This document shows positions 9,959-18,329 of a stretch of DNA of 64,000 nt, one piece after another. Origin of the DNA: Thermococcus sp. LS1 (GTDB lineage Archaea > Methanobacteriota_B > Thermococci > Thermococcales > Thermococcaceae); contig NZ_SNUJ01000001.1 in assembly GCF_012027395.1 (NCBI RefSeq), positions 124,001 through 188,000 on the forward strand. The letters are read 5' to 3'. Position 1 is the stretch's first letter, and every line of letters begins with the position of its first letter. A program made the translations under genes and the position numbers. The notes under the pieces are model-generated. The model saw nothing but the letters and a program-made list of their open reading frames with translations, was not told the DNA's origin and did no database searches.

Positions 9959-10710
9959 GAGCCCTCACCCCCAACGGGTTCATTGATTTCCGCCCCCACA
10001 GCCCTCATGAAGACCTCTTCGAGGTTCTCAGCGCCGTACTTCTCCTTGAGCTCGGCCGGAGTGCCCATGTCGACTATTCTGCCCTCATTGATGAGGGCAA
10101 CCCTGTTGCAGAGGTACTCGACTTCGAGCATGTTGTGACTCGAGATGAGAAACGTAACGCCCTCGTTCCTCGCGAACTCCCTGATGGTCTTCCTTATGGT
10201 GTAAGCGTTGACTATATCAAGGCCGCTTGCGGGCTCGTCAAGAATTGCCAGCTTGGGCTTCACCATCAGTGCCCTCGCTATAAGGAGCTTCCTTGTCATC
10301 CCTTTGGAATACGTCGAGACTTTGTCATAGAGCCTGTCCCCCAAGTCGCTCAGCTTAACGCCGAGCTCCAGCATCTCCTCAAAGTTCCTCCCTCCCTTAG
10401 CGTAGAGCCTCGCCATGAACTCGAGATATTCGTAACCCGTGAGGTTCTTGTAGGCGCCAGCTTCCTCCGGCAGGTAGCTTATGAACTCTCTGACCTTTGA
10501 GGCGTCCTTGACAACGTCGTAGCCTGCTATGCTCGCCTTTCCAGCCGTTGGTCTGAGGAGCGTTGAGAGTATCTTTAACGTAGTACTCTTTCCCGCGCCG
10601 TTAGGCCCTATGAGACCGAAGATTTCGCCCTCCGGAATCTCGAAGCTTATTCCCTTGAGGGCCTTCACTTTTCCGTAGTCTTTCTCGAGGTTCACAACCT
10701 CAACTATCAT
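9955..10710 (-). CDS. ABC transporter ATP-binding protein (NatA-like)
   Basis: A 251-residue ATPase energising the permease encoded next. Motifs: Walker A GPNGAGKS, Q-loop SYLPEEAG, ABC signature YSKGMTRKL (a variant of LSGGQ common in the NatA/CcmA group), Walker B LAILDEPASGLD and switch His SSHN. I start it at the ATG at 10710, which has a GGGGGAGAG ribosome site and overlaps the 3-prime end of the XRE gene by 11 nt; a reading from 10755 would lie mostly inside that gene. Regulator and exporter are thus coupled. Confidence 0.92.
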   Translation of the reverse strand: MIVEVVNLEKDYGKVKALKGISFEIPEGEIFGLIGPNGAGKSTTLKILSTLLRPTAGKASIAGYDVVKDASKVREFISYLPEEAGAYKNLTGYEYLEFMARLYAKGGRNFEEMLELGVKLSDLGDRLYDKVSTYSKGMTRKLLIARALMVKPKLAILDEPASGLDIVNAYTIRKTIREFARNEGVTFLISSHNMLEVEYLCNRVALINEGRIVDMGTPAELKEKYGAENLEEVFMRAVGAEINEPVGGEGS

Positions 10711-10909
10711 CCCTCTCCCCCTCGTAGACGAAAATGTCTTCAATGAGAACTCCAAAAAAGCGCGCTATCTTGAAAGCAAGCTTAAGCGATGGATCGTACT
10801 TACCCTTTTCTATCGCTATTATCGTCTGCCTCGTGACGCCTAAGGCTTTAGCGAGTTCCTCCTGGGTTAGTCCCCTGGCTTCCCTGAGCTCGCGGAGGCG
10901 GTTCTTCAT
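10700..10909 (-). CDS. Small XRE-family HTH transcriptional regulator
   Basis: A 69-residue helix-turn-helix protein that is almost only the DNA-binding domain: LRELREARGLTQEELAKALG, VTRQTIIAIEKGKYDPSLKLA, FKIARFFGVLIEDIFVYE. Regulators of this short type are often encoded beside DUF2178-like membrane proteins and ABC exporters. It lies in the middle of the operon, after three membrane-protein genes and before the exporter. The perfect tandem palindromes at 12210-12241 in the operon promoter are the obvious candidate operator (inference). No ligand domain is present, so signal sensing would have to come from a partner. Confidence 0.9.
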   Translation of the reverse strand: MKNRLRELREARGLTQEELAKALGVTRQTIIAIEKGKYDPSLKLAFKIARFFGVLIEDIFVYEGERDDS

Positions 10910-10920
10910 AAGTCATTCCC

Positions 10921-11220
10921 TCACATCTTTCTTGAATAGTATGCCCTGAAGGCCATGTTGCCAAAGAAAATCGTCGCAAAGATCAGGCTCATCGCATTGG
11001 CGCAATCTTCGCTCTTGGTAACAAACGCGTAGTAATAAAGGGAAACAACCGTAACTAAGAGAACCAGCTCCAGCGTTTTCATTGCTGCTCTCTTCGATAT
11101 TTCCTCCGCCCTTTCGTCAGGAGGGATGCCGATGTTGGTTACGATCTCCCGTGATAGAAAATATCCCAAAATTCCGCCAACGGCGATTGAGACCAACGAG
11201 ATGAGGGCAAGCTCGTTCAT
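10921..11220 (-). CDS. Small membrane protein, DUF2178-like
   Basis: A 99-residue protein with an N-terminal helix (LALISLVSIAVGGILGYFL), a soluble patch with DERAEEISKRAA and two further membrane helices. The DERxxxI...KA patch recurs in the two proteins encoded just upstream, suggesting one family in tandem. The start is preceded by GGTGATGTGA, which also contains the stop of the previous gene. The hydrophobic pattern and neighbourhood fit DUF2178-type proteins that pair with XRE regulators; that label is tentative and the function is unknown. Confidence 0.75.
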   Translation of the reverse strand: MNELALISLVSIAVGGILGYFLSREIVTNIGIPPDERAEEISKRAAMKTLELVLLVTVVSLYYYAFVTKSEDCANAMSLIFATIFFGNMAFRAYYSRKM

Positions 11221-11589
11221 TCACATCACCATCTCATAGCGAACCTTTAGAATCATTGCAGTCAGGATCCCGACCATTAGGGGAAGCATAAGCCACTTCA
11301 CGAACACGACGGCCGTTTCGTAATCGTGCCCGGCGAGCCAGATGAGCTCGTAGCCGAGAACAACGAGGCCGAGGAGCAGACCGTGGTAGAAGCTCTTCAT
11401 AGTTATCAGTCTCGTCCTCTCGTCCTCCACCGGCCCGACCTTTGCCTCGTAGGCCTTCATCAGGAGCCACGTTCCTGCTATCGTCAGCGTGAAGAAGAAC
11501 CAGCTCAGGTAGGTGTTCGTCCTTGAGTAGTAGTTCATCAGGAAAATCGTGACAAATAGGAAAACGAAGTGGATGGCCCTAAAGCCCAT
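11221..11589 (-). CDS. Small membrane protein in XRE/ABC operon
   Basis: A 122-residue protein with about four membrane segments: FVFLFVTIFLMNYY, WFFFTLTIAGTWLLM, LLLGLVVLGYELIW and a C-terminal one. Between segments two and three is DERTRLITMKS, matching the acidic patch of its two neighbours. The stop is followed directly by the next ATG, and the gene before it ends in the same AGGTGATGTGAATG arrangement, so all three may come from tandem duplication. The function is unknown. Confidence 0.72.
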   Translation of the reverse strand: MGFRAIHFVFLFVTIFLMNYYSRTNTYLSWFFFTLTIAGTWLLMKAYEAKVGPVEDERTRLITMKSFYHGLLLGLVVLGYELIWLAGHDYETAVVFVKWLMLPLMVGILTAMILKVRYEMVM

Positions 11590-12198
11590 TCACATCACCT
11601 TCCTGTAGTAGAGTTGGCCAGCGAGGTAAGCAAATCCCCAAGTCGCGAGGAGGAAGTAGAGGGGCGTCTCATTCAACTCCCAAAGGCCGAAGATGTCTCC
11701 GATGAGCACTACCGCGAGGAGCGTTATCATGGCATCGCTCACAAGGGCCTTGCTCCTCAGCTCTATCAGCTCCTCCCTCTCGTCCGTTATCGGTTCTTCA
11801 GCTTGGATTTCCTTCGAGTGCCTGCGGGCAAAGGTAATCCAGAGGGCCACGCCGAGAAGGAAGACCGCGAGAAGGAATGGCCTGGACGTGCTTGACTTCA
11901 TCGCCGTGGCCATTACTCCTGAGAGGAAGCCGAAGAGAACACTCAGAGTTAGGAGCTGAGGCAGGAAACTTCTCCTCGATATCAAATCCTCTCGGGTTAC
12001 CGCCGTCAGCAGAAAACCTCCAAAGAAGGCCACGCCAAAGGTGAAGACCCCAACGAAAAGCGGGAACCAGCTCTCCGGAAGCTCGTAGCTCACCACCATC
12101 GTCCCGCCACTTTCCACGTAAAGCCAGACGAGGTAGAGGATATAGGTGAGTGCAAACACCAGGAGCAGGCCGGCAACGTTCCTCTTCCAGCGCTCCAT
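11590..12198 (-). CDS. Membrane protein, first gene of XRE/ABC operon
   Basis: A 202-residue protein with about six membrane helices; the soluble connector carries DEREELIELRSKA, the same patch as in the next two proteins. The ATG at 12198 has GTGGGAG 5 nt upstream. The promoter lies at 12210-12252, with a TATA box and two perfect tandem palindromes over the expected transcription start. As first gene of the operon it is the likeliest partner, through the membrane, of the XRE regulator and the NatAB-like exporter (inference). I do not recognise a characterised family. Confidence 0.72.
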   Translation of the reverse strand: MERWKRNVAGLLLVFALTYILYLVWLYVESGGTMVVSYELPESWFPLFVGVFTFGVAFFGGFLLTAVTREDLISRRSFLPQLLTLSVLFGFLSGVMATAMKSSTSRPFLLAVFLLGVALWITFARRHSKEIQAEEPITDEREELIELRSKALVSDAMITLLAVVLIGDIFGLWELNETPLYFLLATWGFAYLAGQLYYRKVM

Positions 12199-12209
12199 GC
12201 TCCCACCAT

Positions 12210-12241
12210 GTAAAGTTTCCTTTACGTAAAGCTTCCTTTAC
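12210..12241 (-). promoter_or_regulatory. Two tandem perfect palindromes (operator) at the XRE/ABC operon promoter
   Basis: GTAAAGTTTCCTTTAC (12210-12225) is followed without a gap by GTAAAGCTTCCTTTAC (12226-12241). Each is GTAAAG-N4-CTTTAC with perfect 6-nt arms, and they repeat every 16 nt. A TATA box TTATAA at 12246-12251 reads toward the operon on the minus strand, placing the transcription start near 12222, inside the operator. The ribosome site starts at 12201. Such a position implies repression. The likely binder is the operon's own XRE protein (inference). Confidence 0.7.
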
Positions 12242-12299
12242 ATCCTTATAAGCTTTGCCCCTCAAAGTTTTTAAAGAGCGGGGAAGAAGTTCCATCCGC

Positions 12300-12386
12300 G
12301 CGGGGGTAGCCGAGCCTGGCCAAAGGCGCGGGATTTAGGGTCCCGTCCCGCAGGGGTTCCGGGGTTCAAATCCCCGCCCCCGCACC
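12300..12386 (+). tRNA. tRNA-Leu (anticodon TAG)
   Basis: An 87-nt cloverleaf with acceptor stem GCGGGGG/CCCCCGC, anticodon stem CGGGA/TCCCG closing the loop TTTAGGG (anticodon TAG, reading CUA and related Leu codons), a long type II variable arm and T-arm GGGGTTCAAATCCCC. The CCA end is encoded. A TATA-like TTTTTAAA lies about 25-30 nt upstream. No intron is seen. Confidence 0.95.
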
Positions 12387-12820
12387 AAAACAGCCCTTTG
12401 CTGGCGCAAAGCGCTGGCGGAAAGAGTGCGTGCTTTTGTGAAGTGCCAAATTCTCAAGGGGTTTACTCTCTAAATGGCGGTTTTACAGTGTTTGCTCCCC
12501 TCGAGGCATCCTTCGGGTGCCAGAACAAAAAGCAAACTACTTGAAAGGCTCTTCTTGAAGTCAAACCCGCTTTTAGTGGAGGTTTAGAGAGTGCACGCCA
12601 ATGCTCCTAGCGTTTTATAAGAAGGGCGCTCTTTGATTAAACTTTGCTATGCAAAGTTTATTTGCCCGCGCAAAGTTTCATCAAGGTTAGCATGTCAAGT
12701 CCAACATCAGTTAAAAGGCTTGTTTGAAGAATCAAATTGCACAAGCAAAATCCGTTGCCCAAACTTGTCCACTAAACGTTATAAATATATCCGTTTTATT
12801 TCGCAGCCAGGTGATTTAAG
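12387..12820. repeat. Gene-free spacer with hairpins and dispersed repeat units
   Basis: 434 nt without a convincing gene. It holds a long-range perfect inverted repeat ACTCTCTAAA (12465-12474) / TTTAGAGAGT (12583-12592). It also has a tight hairpin AAACTTTGC-TAT-GCAAAGTTT (12639-12659). Two units are shared with the spacer at 33230-33572: GGCGGTTTTACAGTGTTT at 12476-12493 and GTTTCATCAAGGTTAGCATG at 12675-12694. The promoter of the next gene, with TTATAAATATA, is at about 12779-12790. Confidence 0.6.
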
Positions 12821-13948
12821 TTGGAGAACGACGCTCATAAGTTCGACCTTGATGGTGCATTCGTTCTAATCCCCAAGAAGCCCGATTTGAAATATCTCTA
12901 CATAGAGATAACCAACCGCTGCAACCTCCGCTGTGAGATGTGCTTCAAGCAGTACTGGGAAGACGACGAAGGTGACATGGACTGGGATCTCTTCATCAAG
13001 ATACTCGATGATGCAGAGGAGCTTCCAGAGCTGGAGATGATTTACTTTGGTGGCATAGGCGAGCCAACGGTTCACCCCCGCTTCATGGACATGGTCAGGG
13101 AAGTGAAGAGACGCGGCTTTGCCCTCGGCATAAGCACCAACGGATTCCTCCTTACGGACAAGCGAATAGAGGAGCTTGTGAAGCTTGGGGTTGACTTGAT
13201 ATACTTCTCGATCGATTCCGTACCGACGCAGCCAGCCGACATTGGACATATAAAGCCAGACTACACCGGATCCCGCATCAGGAAGATTCAGGAGGCCAAG
13301 AAAAAGCTGGGAAGGGACGTTCCCCACATAGGCGTTGAGGTCGTGGCGACAAAGGAGAACTACAAGGAGCTACCCAAGATAGCGCACTACGTTGGCTCTC
13401 TGGGTGTCGATACGCTACTCATCTCAAACATCATTCCAATAAACACGGAGCATGCTGATATGATAGTCTATGATGGTAGCGTGGACATGAAGCCGATAGT
13501 TGACAAGCTCCAAGCCATCTACCATGGCTATCTACAGAAGATAGCAGAGTTCTCCCTGAGGACAGAACGGCACTGTGAGTTCATTGATAAGAAAGTGGCC
13601 GTAGTAAGGTGGGATGGTGAGGTAGCTCCCTGCTACCGCTTCTTGCACACATATCCCGAGATAGTCTTCGGCAGGGAGAAAATAGTCACCGCTTACTCCT
13701 TCGGCAATGTTCGGGAGAAGAGCCTAGCGGACATTTGGACGAGTAGGGAGTACAGTTGGTTCAGATTCGTCGTTAAGAACTCTCTATATCCAAGCTGCAC
13801 TGACTGTCCGCTCAATGAATCCTGCTCCTTTGTCCGGGATACAAACTCCGACTGCTGGGGCAACAGCCCGAGCTGCGCGGACTGTCTATGGTCCAGGCGC
13901 ATAGTCCTCTGCCCAATACCCGAAAAGGGTATGAAGGGCTTTTGGTAG
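12821..13948 (+). CDS. Radical SAM maturase for tungsten aldehyde ferredoxin oxidoreductase
   Basis: A 375-residue radical SAM protein. The SAM [4Fe-4S] motif is CNLRCEMC (CX3CX2C) near residue 30, followed by YFGGIGEPTVHP. The C-terminal third is Cys-rich (CTDCPLNESC, CWGNSPSCADCLW), as in SPASM/twitch domains holding extra clusters. Proteins of this type sit directly upstream of tungsten oxidoreductase genes and are annotated as tungsten cofactor oxidoreductase maturases; here the next gene is AOR. The start is a TTG at 12821 with AGGTGATT 5 nt upstream. The exact reaction is not established. Confidence 0.85.
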   Translation: MENDAHKFDLDGAFVLIPKKPDLKYLYIEITNRCNLRCEMCFKQYWEDDEGDMDWDLFIKILDDAEELPELEMIYFGGIGEPTVHPRFMDMVREVKRRGFALGISTNGFLLTDKRIEELVKLGVDLIYFSIDSVPTQPADIGHIKPDYTGSRIRKIQEAKKKLGRDVPHIGVEVVATKENYKELPKIAHYVGSLGVDTLLISNIIPINTEHADMIVYDGSVDMKPIVDKLQAIYHGYLQKIAEFSLRTERHCEFIDKKVAVVRWDGEVAPCYRFLHTYPEIVFGREKIVTAYSFGNVREKSLADIWTSREYSWFRFVVKNSLYPSCTDCPLNESCSFVRDTNSDCWGNSPSCADCLWSRRIVLCPIPEKGMKGFW

Positions 13949-14156
13949 CTCGACTATTTTTAATTTTCCTCGAAAACAGGGTGTGGTTTTCCAACTTAGT
14001 TGTTCGGAAATGGTCTCAACTTTTTTGTTAAACAATTTTTTTTGTTAAACAAATCCACTTGCTTGATACATTTGTGTTTCCTTATTTTGCTTTCGTCAAG
14101 TTTATTAGCAATAGTGTACAAAAATGTTTCCGACAACAACTGGGGGGCATCGAAGC

Positions 14157-15974
14157 ATGTTTGCATACTGGGGAAGAATTTTGAGGGTTAACCTAAGCAC
14201 AGGCAAAATCAGTGAAGAGAAGTTCGACGAGAAGTTTGCCCAGAAGTGGCTTGGAACCAGAGGATTTGGTATCTACTACCTCCTGAAGGAGATAGACCCA
14301 ACGGTTGACCCATTCAGCCCTGAAAACAAAATAATATACGCCACCGGCCCGTTGACTGGAACCACTGCCCCAACTGGCGGCAGATACATGGTTATAACCA
14401 AGAGCCCACTGACTGGCTATATAGCCATGGCAAACTCCGGTGGCTTCTTCGGAGCCGAGCTGAAGTTCGCTGGCTGGGACGCTATAATAGTCGAGGGCAA
14501 GGCTGACCACCCGGTTTACATATACATAAACGACGACCAGGTTGAAATAAGGGATGCAAGCCACCTCTGGGGCAAGCTCGTGAGCGAGACCGAAGAGAAA
14601 CTCAGGGAAGAAGTCGGCGACAAGAGGGTTCGCATCGCCTCAATAGGCCCGGCAGGTGAGAACCTCGTCCGCTTCGCTGCGGTAATGAACGACGAGCACA
14701 GGGCAGCCGGAAGGGGTGGCGTTGGAGCCGTCATGGGAAGCAAGAACCTCAAGGCGATAGTTGTTCGCGGCCACAAGAGAGTTGAGGTCGCCGACAGGGC
14801 CAAGTTCACCAGCGTGGTGAAGGAGAAGACAGACAAGCTCAGGAACGATCCGACTGCCGGCGGCGGACTGCCGAAGTACGGTACAGCAGTTCTTGTCAAC
14901 ATAATCAACCAGAACGGCCTCTATCCGACCAGGAACTTCCAGGACAGCCAGTTTGAGTACGCCGAAGAGCAGAGCGGTGAGGCTATGACCGCCAAATATC
15001 TCATCAGGAACAAGCCCTGTTACGCCTGTCCGATCGGCTGTGGAAGGGTCAACAAGCTTCCAACCGTCGGCGTCACCGAAGGTCCTGAGTACGAGAGCAT
15101 CTGGGCGCTCGGAGCGCACCTCGGAATAAACGACCTGGCAAGCATCATAGAGGCCAACCACTTGATAGACGATCTCGGTATGGACACCATCTCAACCGGT
15201 GGAACCCTTGCCACTGCCATGGAGCTCTTCGAGAAGGGCCTCATCAAGCCTGAGGATCTCGGCGAGGAGGCTCCGCCCTTCAGGTGGGGCAACACCGAGG
15301 TTCTGCACTACTACATCGAGAAGATAGCCAGGAGAGAGGGCTTCGGTGACAAGCTCGCCGAGGGTGGCTACAGGCTTGCCGAGATGTACAACGGCACCGA
15401 GTACTTCATGGGCGTCAAGAAGCAGGAGCTTCCGGCCTACGACCCGAGGGGTGCAGAGGGCCATGGCCTTGGTTACGCTACCAACAACCGTGGCGGCTGC
15501 CACATTAAGCAGTACATGATAAGTCCGGAGATACTTGGCTACCCATACAAGATGGATCCGCACGACATCAGCGACGAGAAGGTTAAGATGGTCATAATCT
15601 TCCAGGACCTTACCGCGTTGATAGACGCCGCGGGTCTGTGTTTATTCACAACCTTCGGACTTGGTGCGGACGACTACCGCGACATGCTTAATGCAGCCCT
15701 TGGATGGGACCTCACTACCGAGGAGTACCTCAAGATTGGAGAGCGCATCTGGAACGCAGAGAGGCTCTTCAACCTCAAGGCCGGCCTCGACCCGCTCAAG
15801 GAGGACACCCTGCCCAAGAGGCTCCTCGAGGAGCCCGTCAAGCAGGGCCCGAACAAGGGAAGGGTCGTCAGGCTCAAGGAGATGCTTCCAAGGTACTATG
15901 CACTCCGCGGCTGGACCGAGGATGGAAGAATCCCCGAGGAGAAGCTCAAGGAGCTCGGCCTGGACGAGTTCTGA
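14157..15974 (+). CDS. aor: Tungsten aldehyde:ferredoxin oxidoreductase
   Basis: A 605-residue cytoplasmic enzyme oxidising aldehydes from amino acid fermentation to acids with ferredoxin as acceptor. It is near-colinear with the P. furiosus enzyme, including length. The [4Fe-4S] ligands CYACPIGC fall at Cys288, Cys291 and Cys295, and the fourth, in AAGLCLFT, lies near residue 490-495. Pterin-binding segments such as RAAGRGGVGAVMGSKNLKA and DPRGAEGHGLGYATNNRGG are present. The ATG at 14157 is chosen over an in-frame ATG 11 codons earlier because it gives the family N-terminus (MFAYWGRILRVNL) and has GGGGGG upstream. Its likely maturase precedes it. Confidence 0.97.
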   Translation: MFAYWGRILRVNLSTGKISEEKFDEKFAQKWLGTRGFGIYYLLKEIDPTVDPFSPENKIIYATGPLTGTTAPTGGRYMVITKSPLTGYIAMANSGGFFGAELKFAGWDAIIVEGKADHPVYIYINDDQVEIRDASHLWGKLVSETEEKLREEVGDKRVRIASIGPAGENLVRFAAVMNDEHRAAGRGGVGAVMGSKNLKAIVVRGHKRVEVADRAKFTSVVKEKTDKLRNDPTAGGGLPKYGTAVLVNIINQNGLYPTRNFQDSQFEYAEEQSGEAMTAKYLIRNKPCYACPIGCGRVNKLPTVGVTEGPEYESIWALGAHLGINDLASIIEANHLIDDLGMDTISTGGTLATAMELFEKGLIKPEDLGEEAPPFRWGNTEVLHYYIEKIARREGFGDKLAEGGYRLAEMYNGTEYFMGVKKQELPAYDPRGAEGHGLGYATNNRGGCHIKQYMISPEILGYPYKMDPHDISDEKVKMVIIFQDLTALIDAAGLCLFTTFGLGADDYRDMLNAALGWDLTTEEYLKIGERIWNAERLFNLKAGLDPLKEDTLPKRLLEEPVKQGPNKGRVVRLKEMLPRYYALRGWTEDGRIPEEKLKELGLDEF

Positions 15975-16281
15975 ATTCTCTTGTCTTTTCTTTAATTGTT
16001 GTTTCATCAATATTCTGAGGTTCTTGCAGAGGCGTGTGCATATCGTGCTACATTGTTCCATGTTGTGGGTGATCTGTTAATTTTCCATCCACATAACTTA
16101 CAATTCGTTGTGTTTTGAGTTTACGTAAAACAACTAAAATCGCCCAGTCATCCTGGTCATATGTAATAATACGCTTTAAAATCGAAAGATTTATACGGTA
16201 GATGTCCAGAGGAGTGCCCTGATGACGGGTAGAGTACCCAGATGGTTCAATAAGCTAAAATCTAACAAGGGGTGTACATGA
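15975..16281. other. Spacer between aor and subtilisin gene
   Basis: 307 nt without a gene. It starts with a T-rich stretch (TTGTCTTTTCTTT, about 15981-15993) that may terminate aor transcription. It ends with the protease promoter: TTTATAC at about 16189-16195, giving a leader of roughly 60-70 nt before the ATG at 16282. Nothing else stands out. Confidence 0.5.
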
Positions 16282-18288
16282 ATGAAGGGTTGGAAGGTAG
16301 TAGTGTTTGCAGTTTTCCTTGCCAGTTTGATGATCGGTCTGGTTGTGGCAACACCGACCAAGATTGTGAACACCAGCAACATGCCGACCCTCGAGAAGAA
16401 CTACGGCCTCCTCAAGCCATCACTGTTCAAGAAGATCCAGGGAATGAATGATGACCAGAGCATAAGCACGATTATAATGTTCAAAGACCAGGCAAGCAAG
16501 GAGCGCGCCCTGCCGATTCTGAAGAGGCTTGGGAATATAAAGTACAACTACAAGATAATACCCGCTGTTGCCATAGACATCAAAGTCAAGGACGTTAAGA
16601 TGCTTGCCGGCCTGTACAGGAGCGGTCTCTTCACACTTTCCCGCAGCACTTCCGTTCCAGGAATAGAGTTCATCCAGGATGACTATCAGGTTAAGGTTGC
16701 CGTTGAGCTTGAGGGTCTTGACGAGTCCGCTGCTCAGGTTCAGGCAACCAACCTCTGGAATCTTGGCTATGACGGCTCTGGAATAACGATTGCCATAATT
16801 GACACTGGTATTGATGGCTCCCATCCCGACCTCCAAGGTAAGATAGTCGGTTGGTATGACGTTGTTAACGGTAAGACCACCCCCTATGACGACCAGGGAC
16901 ACGGCACTCACGTGGCCAGCATAGCCGCTGGAACTGGTGCAGCCAGTAACGGCCAGTATAAGGGAATGGCTCCGGGTGCCAAGCTCGTTGGCGTTAAGGT
17001 TCTCGGTGCGGATGGCTCTGGAAGCACCTCTGACATCATAGCCGGTATCGATTGGGTTGTCCAGAACAAGGACAAGTATGGAATAAAGGTCATCAACCTC
17101 TCCCTCGGTTCGAGCCAGAGTTCCGACGGTACGGACTCCCTCAGCCAGGCTGTCAACAATGCCTGGGATGCGGGCCTTGTCGTCTGTGTCGCCGCTGGAA
17201 ACAGTGGTCCTGACAAGTACACCATAGGCTCACCTGCAGCCGCTAGCAAGGTCATAACCGTTGGAGCCGTTGACAAGTACGACGTCATAACTGACTTCTC
17301 AAGCAGGGGTCCAACCGCTGACGGCAGACTCAAACCAGAAGTTGTCGCCCCAGGCAACTGGATTATAGCCGCCCGTGCCAGCGGCACTCAGCTCACTGAC
17401 CAGCTCGTTGGTGACTACTACGTTGCAGCTCCTGGAACTTCAATGGCTACCCCGCACGTCGCCGGTATAGCCGCGCTCCTCCTCCAGGCCCACCCAGACT
17501 GGACCAACGACAAGATAAAGCACGCCCTTATGGTCACCGCCGAGATAGTGGCTCCAAGTGAGATAGCTGACATAGCCTATGGTGCCGGTAGGGTTAACGT
17601 TTACCTCGCTGCCAACTACGACAACGACGCCAAGCTCTACTTCAGCGGCTACGTCGCCGACAAGGGAAGCGCCACCCACACCTTCACCGTTGGAAGCGGC
17701 GGAAGCAGGATAGTGGCCTTCCTCACCTGGGACACCGCCTCGAGCGACCTTGACCTCTACCTCTACGACCCGAACGGCAACCAGGTCGACTACTCCTACA
17801 GCGCCTACTACGGCTTCGAAAAGGTCGGCTACAACAACCCGGTCGCCGGAACCTGGAGCGTCAAGGTCGTCAGCTACAGCGGCGCCGCCAACTACCAGGT
17901 CGAGGTTCTCGCTGAAGGAACGACCCTCAGCGCTGACACTGGAACCGAGCCGGCTCCAGAGCCGACTCCCACCCCAACCGTCGATGAGCAGACCTTCACC
18001 GGCTATGTCCACGACTACTACGACAAGAGCGACAGCTTCACCATGACCGTCAACAGCGGCGCTACCCTGATTACTGGAGATCTCACCTTCAACACCAACT
18101 ACCACGACCTTGACCTCTACCTCTACGACCCGAACGGCAACCTCGTCGACCGCTCTGAAAGCTACGACAGCTACGAGCACGTCGAGTACGCCAACCCGAT
18201 TCCAGGAGACTGGAAGTTCCTCGTTTACGCCTATGACACCTACAGCTGGGCCAGCTATCAGCTCGATGTTAAGGTCTACTACGGCTGA
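16282..18288 (+). CDS. Secreted subtilisin-like serine protease (Tk-SP type)
   Basis: A 668-residue subtilase. The N-terminal signal peptide ([19 protein letters not shown]) is followed by a propeptide to about residue 135. The catalytic domain has Asp174 in IIDTGIDGS, His207 in GHGTHVAS, the oxyanion Asn in AAGNSGPD and Ser387 in [11 protein letters not shown]. Two C-terminal PPC-like beta domains follow, each with a [12 protein letters not shown] repeat, joined by a Pro/Thr linker ([12 protein letters not shown]). The architecture matches Thermococcus kodakarensis Tk-SP, an extremely heat-stable protease. GGGGTGT lies 6 nt upstream of the ATG. It probably degrades extracellular protein for peptide growth. 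Confidence 0.95.
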   Translation: MKGWKVVVFAVFLASLMIGLVVATPTKIVNTSNMPTLEKNYGLLKPSLFKKIQGMNDDQSISTIIMFKDQASKERALPILKRLGNIKYNYKIIPAVAIDIKVKDVKMLAGLYRSGLFTLSRSTSVPGIEFIQDDYQVKVAVELEGLDESAAQVQATNLWNLGYDGSGITIAIIDTGIDGSHPDLQGKIVGWYDVVNGKTTPYDDQGHGTHVASIAAGTGAASNGQYKGMAPGAKLVGVKVLGADGSGSTSDIIAGIDWVVQNKDKYGIKVINLSLGSSQSSDGTDSLSQAVNNAWDAGLVVCVAAGNSGPDKYTIGSPAAASKVITVGAVDKYDVITDFSSRGPTADGRLKPEVVAPGNWIIAARASGTQLTDQLVGDYYVAAPGTSMATPHVAGIAALLLQAHPDWTNDKIKHALMVTAEIVAPSEIADIAYGAGRVNVYLAANYDNDAKLYFSGYVADKGSATHTFTVGSGGSRIVAFLTWDTASSDLDLYLYDPNGNQVDYSYSAYYGFEKVGYNNPVAGTWSVKVVSYSGAANYQVEVLAEGTTLSADTGTEPAPEPTPTPTVDEQTFTGYVHDYYDKSDSFTMTVNSGATLITGDLTFNTNYHDLDLYLYDPNGNLVDRSESYDSYEHVEYANPIPGDWKFLVYAYDTYSWASYQLDVKVYYG

Positions 18289-18329
18289 ATCTTTTTATTT
18301 CCCCTTTCCACTTTTGTTGGGGTGGTGAG

